64,000 nucleotides of DNA. Source: Procambarus clarkii. Taxonomy: Eukaryota > Arthropoda > Malacostraca > Decapoda > Cambaridae. The notes beneath the pieces were generated by a model. That model did not search any database. It had not been told where the DNA came from and saw only the letters and a list, made by a program, of their open reading frames with translations. Below, piece by piece: positions 63,822 to 64,000 of the stretch. Positions within the stretch are counted from its first letter, which is position 1, and each line of letters opens with the position of its first letter. The DNA is taken from contig NC_091165.1 in the NCBI RefSeq assembly GCF_040958095.1, positions 30,851,186-30,915,185 on the forward strand. Direction: 5' to 3'. The translations under genes and the position numbers were made by a program.

Positions 63822-64000
63822 CAGCCAGAGCCAGAGAGAGAGAGAGCGAGCCAGAGAGAAAGAGAGAGCCAGAGAGAAAGAGAGAGCCAGAGAGAAAGAG
63901 AGAGCCAGAGAGAGAGAGAGCCAGAGCCAGAGAGAGCCAGAGCTAGAGAGAGAGTCAGAGCTAGAGAGAGAGTCAGAGCCAGAGAGAGAGAGCCAGAGAG
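63746..64000. repeat. Polypurine tract, GAGAGCCAGAGA units
   Basis: The inverted counterpart of the polypyrimidine tract at 18700-18972. It runs off the window end. R/E/P/S-rich frames in it are compositional. Confidence 0.9.

Overview
The window reads as repeat-rich nuclear DNA of an arthropod, most likely a decapod crustacean and plausibly a crayfish. The basis is the mix of several LINE families, tRNA-derived SINEs, long (TA)n, (GT)n and (TTTA)n tracts, TTAGG/CCTAA pentamers (the arthropod telomere unit) and intron-like coding structure. Nothing bacterial or organellar is visible. The species call is inference.

Host-type coding content is small. A C2H2 zinc-finger gene on the minus strand (about 950-2270, nine fingers) has a second copy at about 54640-55790 with seven fingers. 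Both sit in a ~2.3-2.4 kb direct duplication (1-2447 and 53685-55966). On the plus strand, three in-phase exons (10707-11232, 12625-12731, 17698-17760) form the 3' end of a spliced gene resembling the C-terminal DUF4218-like part of CACTA/EnSpm-type transposase proteins; its last intron is ~5 kb of stacked repeats. A TATA-containing candidate first exon lies at 57439-57649.

Most of the rest is mobile DNA. I use working labels. LINE-A is a CR1-like element with an SGNH/GDSL-type esterase ORF1, an APE endonuclease-reverse transcriptase ORF2 and an 8-bp terminal repeat (TTATGTTC)n; the copy at 36246-39767 has an intact ORF2. LINE-B and its diverged subfamily B2 are APE-type LINEs with variable simple-repeat tails. 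LINE-C has a C-terminal Cys/His zinc motif and a 3' UTR ending in GCATAATAAA. LINE-D is a CR1-like LINE whose 3' ends abut (AC)n or (TA)n tracts. SINE1 to SINE3 are tRNA-derived. DNA transposons include a piggyBac relic (20600-21560), an internally deleted pogo/Tigger element (52267-53186), three TA-flanked long-TIR MITEs carrying TTAGG repeats (12840-14146), and foldback elements at 9594-9834 and 44181-45137.

Layout: 1-2447 zinc-finger duplication copy 1; 2448-7275 decayed LINEs and a ~200-bp tandem repeat; 7741-9140 a 24-bp minisatellite; 9240-17760 the spliced gene with MITEs, a SINE palindrome and LINE-D in its introns; 17761-19836 a polypyrimidine tract in an element whose inverted partner is at 62878-64000; 19837-22700 SINE3, piggyBac and a rearranged LINE-A; 22700-26670 a stretch without recognised elements, rich in ACGTTA; 26672-47470 deeply nested LINE-A/B/C copies; 47487-48690 a ~190-bp tandem repeat; 49210-53684 nested LINE-D/B2/SINE1 and Tigger; 53685-55966 zinc-finger copy 2; 55967-64000 a LINE ORF1 relic, the TATA exon, LINE-B/A fragments and the inverted polypurine element.

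Insertions inside insertions, several with target-site duplications, give a relative age order: decayed LINE-A, then LINE-B, then near-identical young LINE-A copies. No convincing new cellular system is visible. The most unusual items are the SINE palindrome, the TTAGG-bearing MITE trio, the intact esterase-type LINE and the zinc-finger pair that differ by exactly two fingers.
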